From Chitinophagales bacterium (GTDB lineage: Bacteria > Bacteroidota > Bacteroidia > Chitinophagales > UBA10324): a stretch of 7,501 nt of DNA. The stretch covers positions 1 to 7,501 of the forward strand of contig JACCZV010000273.1 in the NCBI GenBank assembly GCA_013695775.1. The letters are read 5' to 3'. This document shows positions 7,250 to 7,501 of the stretch, piece after piece (the first letter of the stretch is position 1; each line of letters opens with the position of its first letter). Position numbers and translations under genes: made by a program. The notes beneath the pieces are model-generated. The model saw only the letters and a program-made list of their open reading frames with translations. It was not told the DNA's origin and did not search any database.

Positions 7250-7477
7250 TTACTCAAACTTCGTATAGAATTTATCTTTAACATGCCGGCTTATGTAAGT
7301 ACTTAAACCAAGACCCTGCGTTGCAAGCTTTTTCATTTTTTCTACATGGCTTTTTCCCGGACGTATATAGTTACAAAGGTATTTGGTGTCGTTCATAAAC
7401 TGAACAACAATATAATCTGTCCCGCATTCAAAATAGTCAACCCCCGACCTTTCCAATTTGTTTTGATATTTTCTCAT
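7250..7477 (-). CDS. Small KTSC-like protein
   Basis: A 75-aa cytoplasmic protein from ATG at 7477: no signal peptide, no membrane segment. It begins MRKYQNKLERSG. A beta-strand pair follows (DYFECGTDYIVVQF, then TKYLCNYI), then a basic helix (HVEKMKKLA), then QGLGLSTYISRHVKDKF. This order, with a hairpin, a helix, a glycine turn and a final YI...VK..F segment, resembles the KTSC domain, a small module found alone or at the C-terminus of lysyl-tRNA synthetase; its function is not known and the match here is by eye. A GTG two codons upstream (7483) would give 77 aa, and the frame stays open to the window edge, so a longer N-terminus cannot be excluded; the ATG is preferred. It converges on the protease with 80 bp between stops, in which no hairpin terminator was seen. 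A TTTGC at the window edge (minus strand, 7501-7497) could be the end of a -7 element. Confidence 0.68.
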   Translation of the reverse strand: MRKYQNKLERSGVDYFECGTDYIVVQFMNDTKYLCNYIRPGKSHVEKMKKLATQGLGLSTYISRHVKDKFYTKFE

Positions 7478-7501
7478 CTTCACTTTGTTGAGCCAAGCAA
7501 A

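Noticed and set aside
1..7501. A multi-gene novel system such as a defence island, polysaccharide utilisation locus or secretion cluster
   Set aside because: No SusD-like gene, glycoside hydrolase, nuclease, helicase, recombinase or regulator gene is present. Strands alternate and a terminator separates the two middle plus-strand genes, so no operon-level system is visible.

Overview
The window looks like an ordinary chromosomal stretch from a member of the Bacteroidota; I cannot place it below phylum. The evidence is a TonB-dependent receptor of the Bacteroidota type, a DUF5916 outer-membrane barrel, an M43 metalloprotease ending in a type IX secretion (Por/T9SS) sorting domain, and promoter-like sequences of the Bacteroidota form (TTG, about 19 bp, TAnnTTTG).

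Layout from left to right. (1) 1-1580, plus strand: the C-terminal 525 codons of a TonB-dependent receptor whose N-terminus lies off the left edge. (2) About 1599-4034, minus strand: a DUF5916 protein with an N-terminal CBM9-like domain. It converges on the receptor with only 18 bp between the stop codons and uses a TTG start. (3) 4059-4311: a divergent intergenic region with a good minus-strand promoter candidate that overlaps an 8-bp inverted repeat, a 12-bp palindrome and a weak plus-strand promoter candidate. (4) 4312-5454, plus strand: an uncharacterised outer-membrane barrel protein of 380 aa, followed by a clear hairpin terminator at 5474-5506. (5) 5598-7169, plus strand: a secreted M43 (pappalysin/cytophagalysin-like) zinc metalloprotease with a CARDB-like domain and a T9SS sorting tail, with its own promoter candidate. 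(6) 7250-7477, minus strand: a small KTSC-like protein, convergent with the protease.

Four of the five genes encode cell-envelope or secreted proteins. They do not form one operon: strands alternate, a terminator separates the two middle plus-strand genes, and each unit with a visible upstream region has its own promoter candidate. A shared pathway is therefore not supported. I found no RNA gene, mobile element, CRISPR array or long repeat, and no clear sign of a novel defence or other multi-gene system. The most interesting points are regulatory: the inverted repeat over the minus-strand promoter, and the TTG start of the DUF5916 gene, which overlaps the stop of a four-codon ORF.
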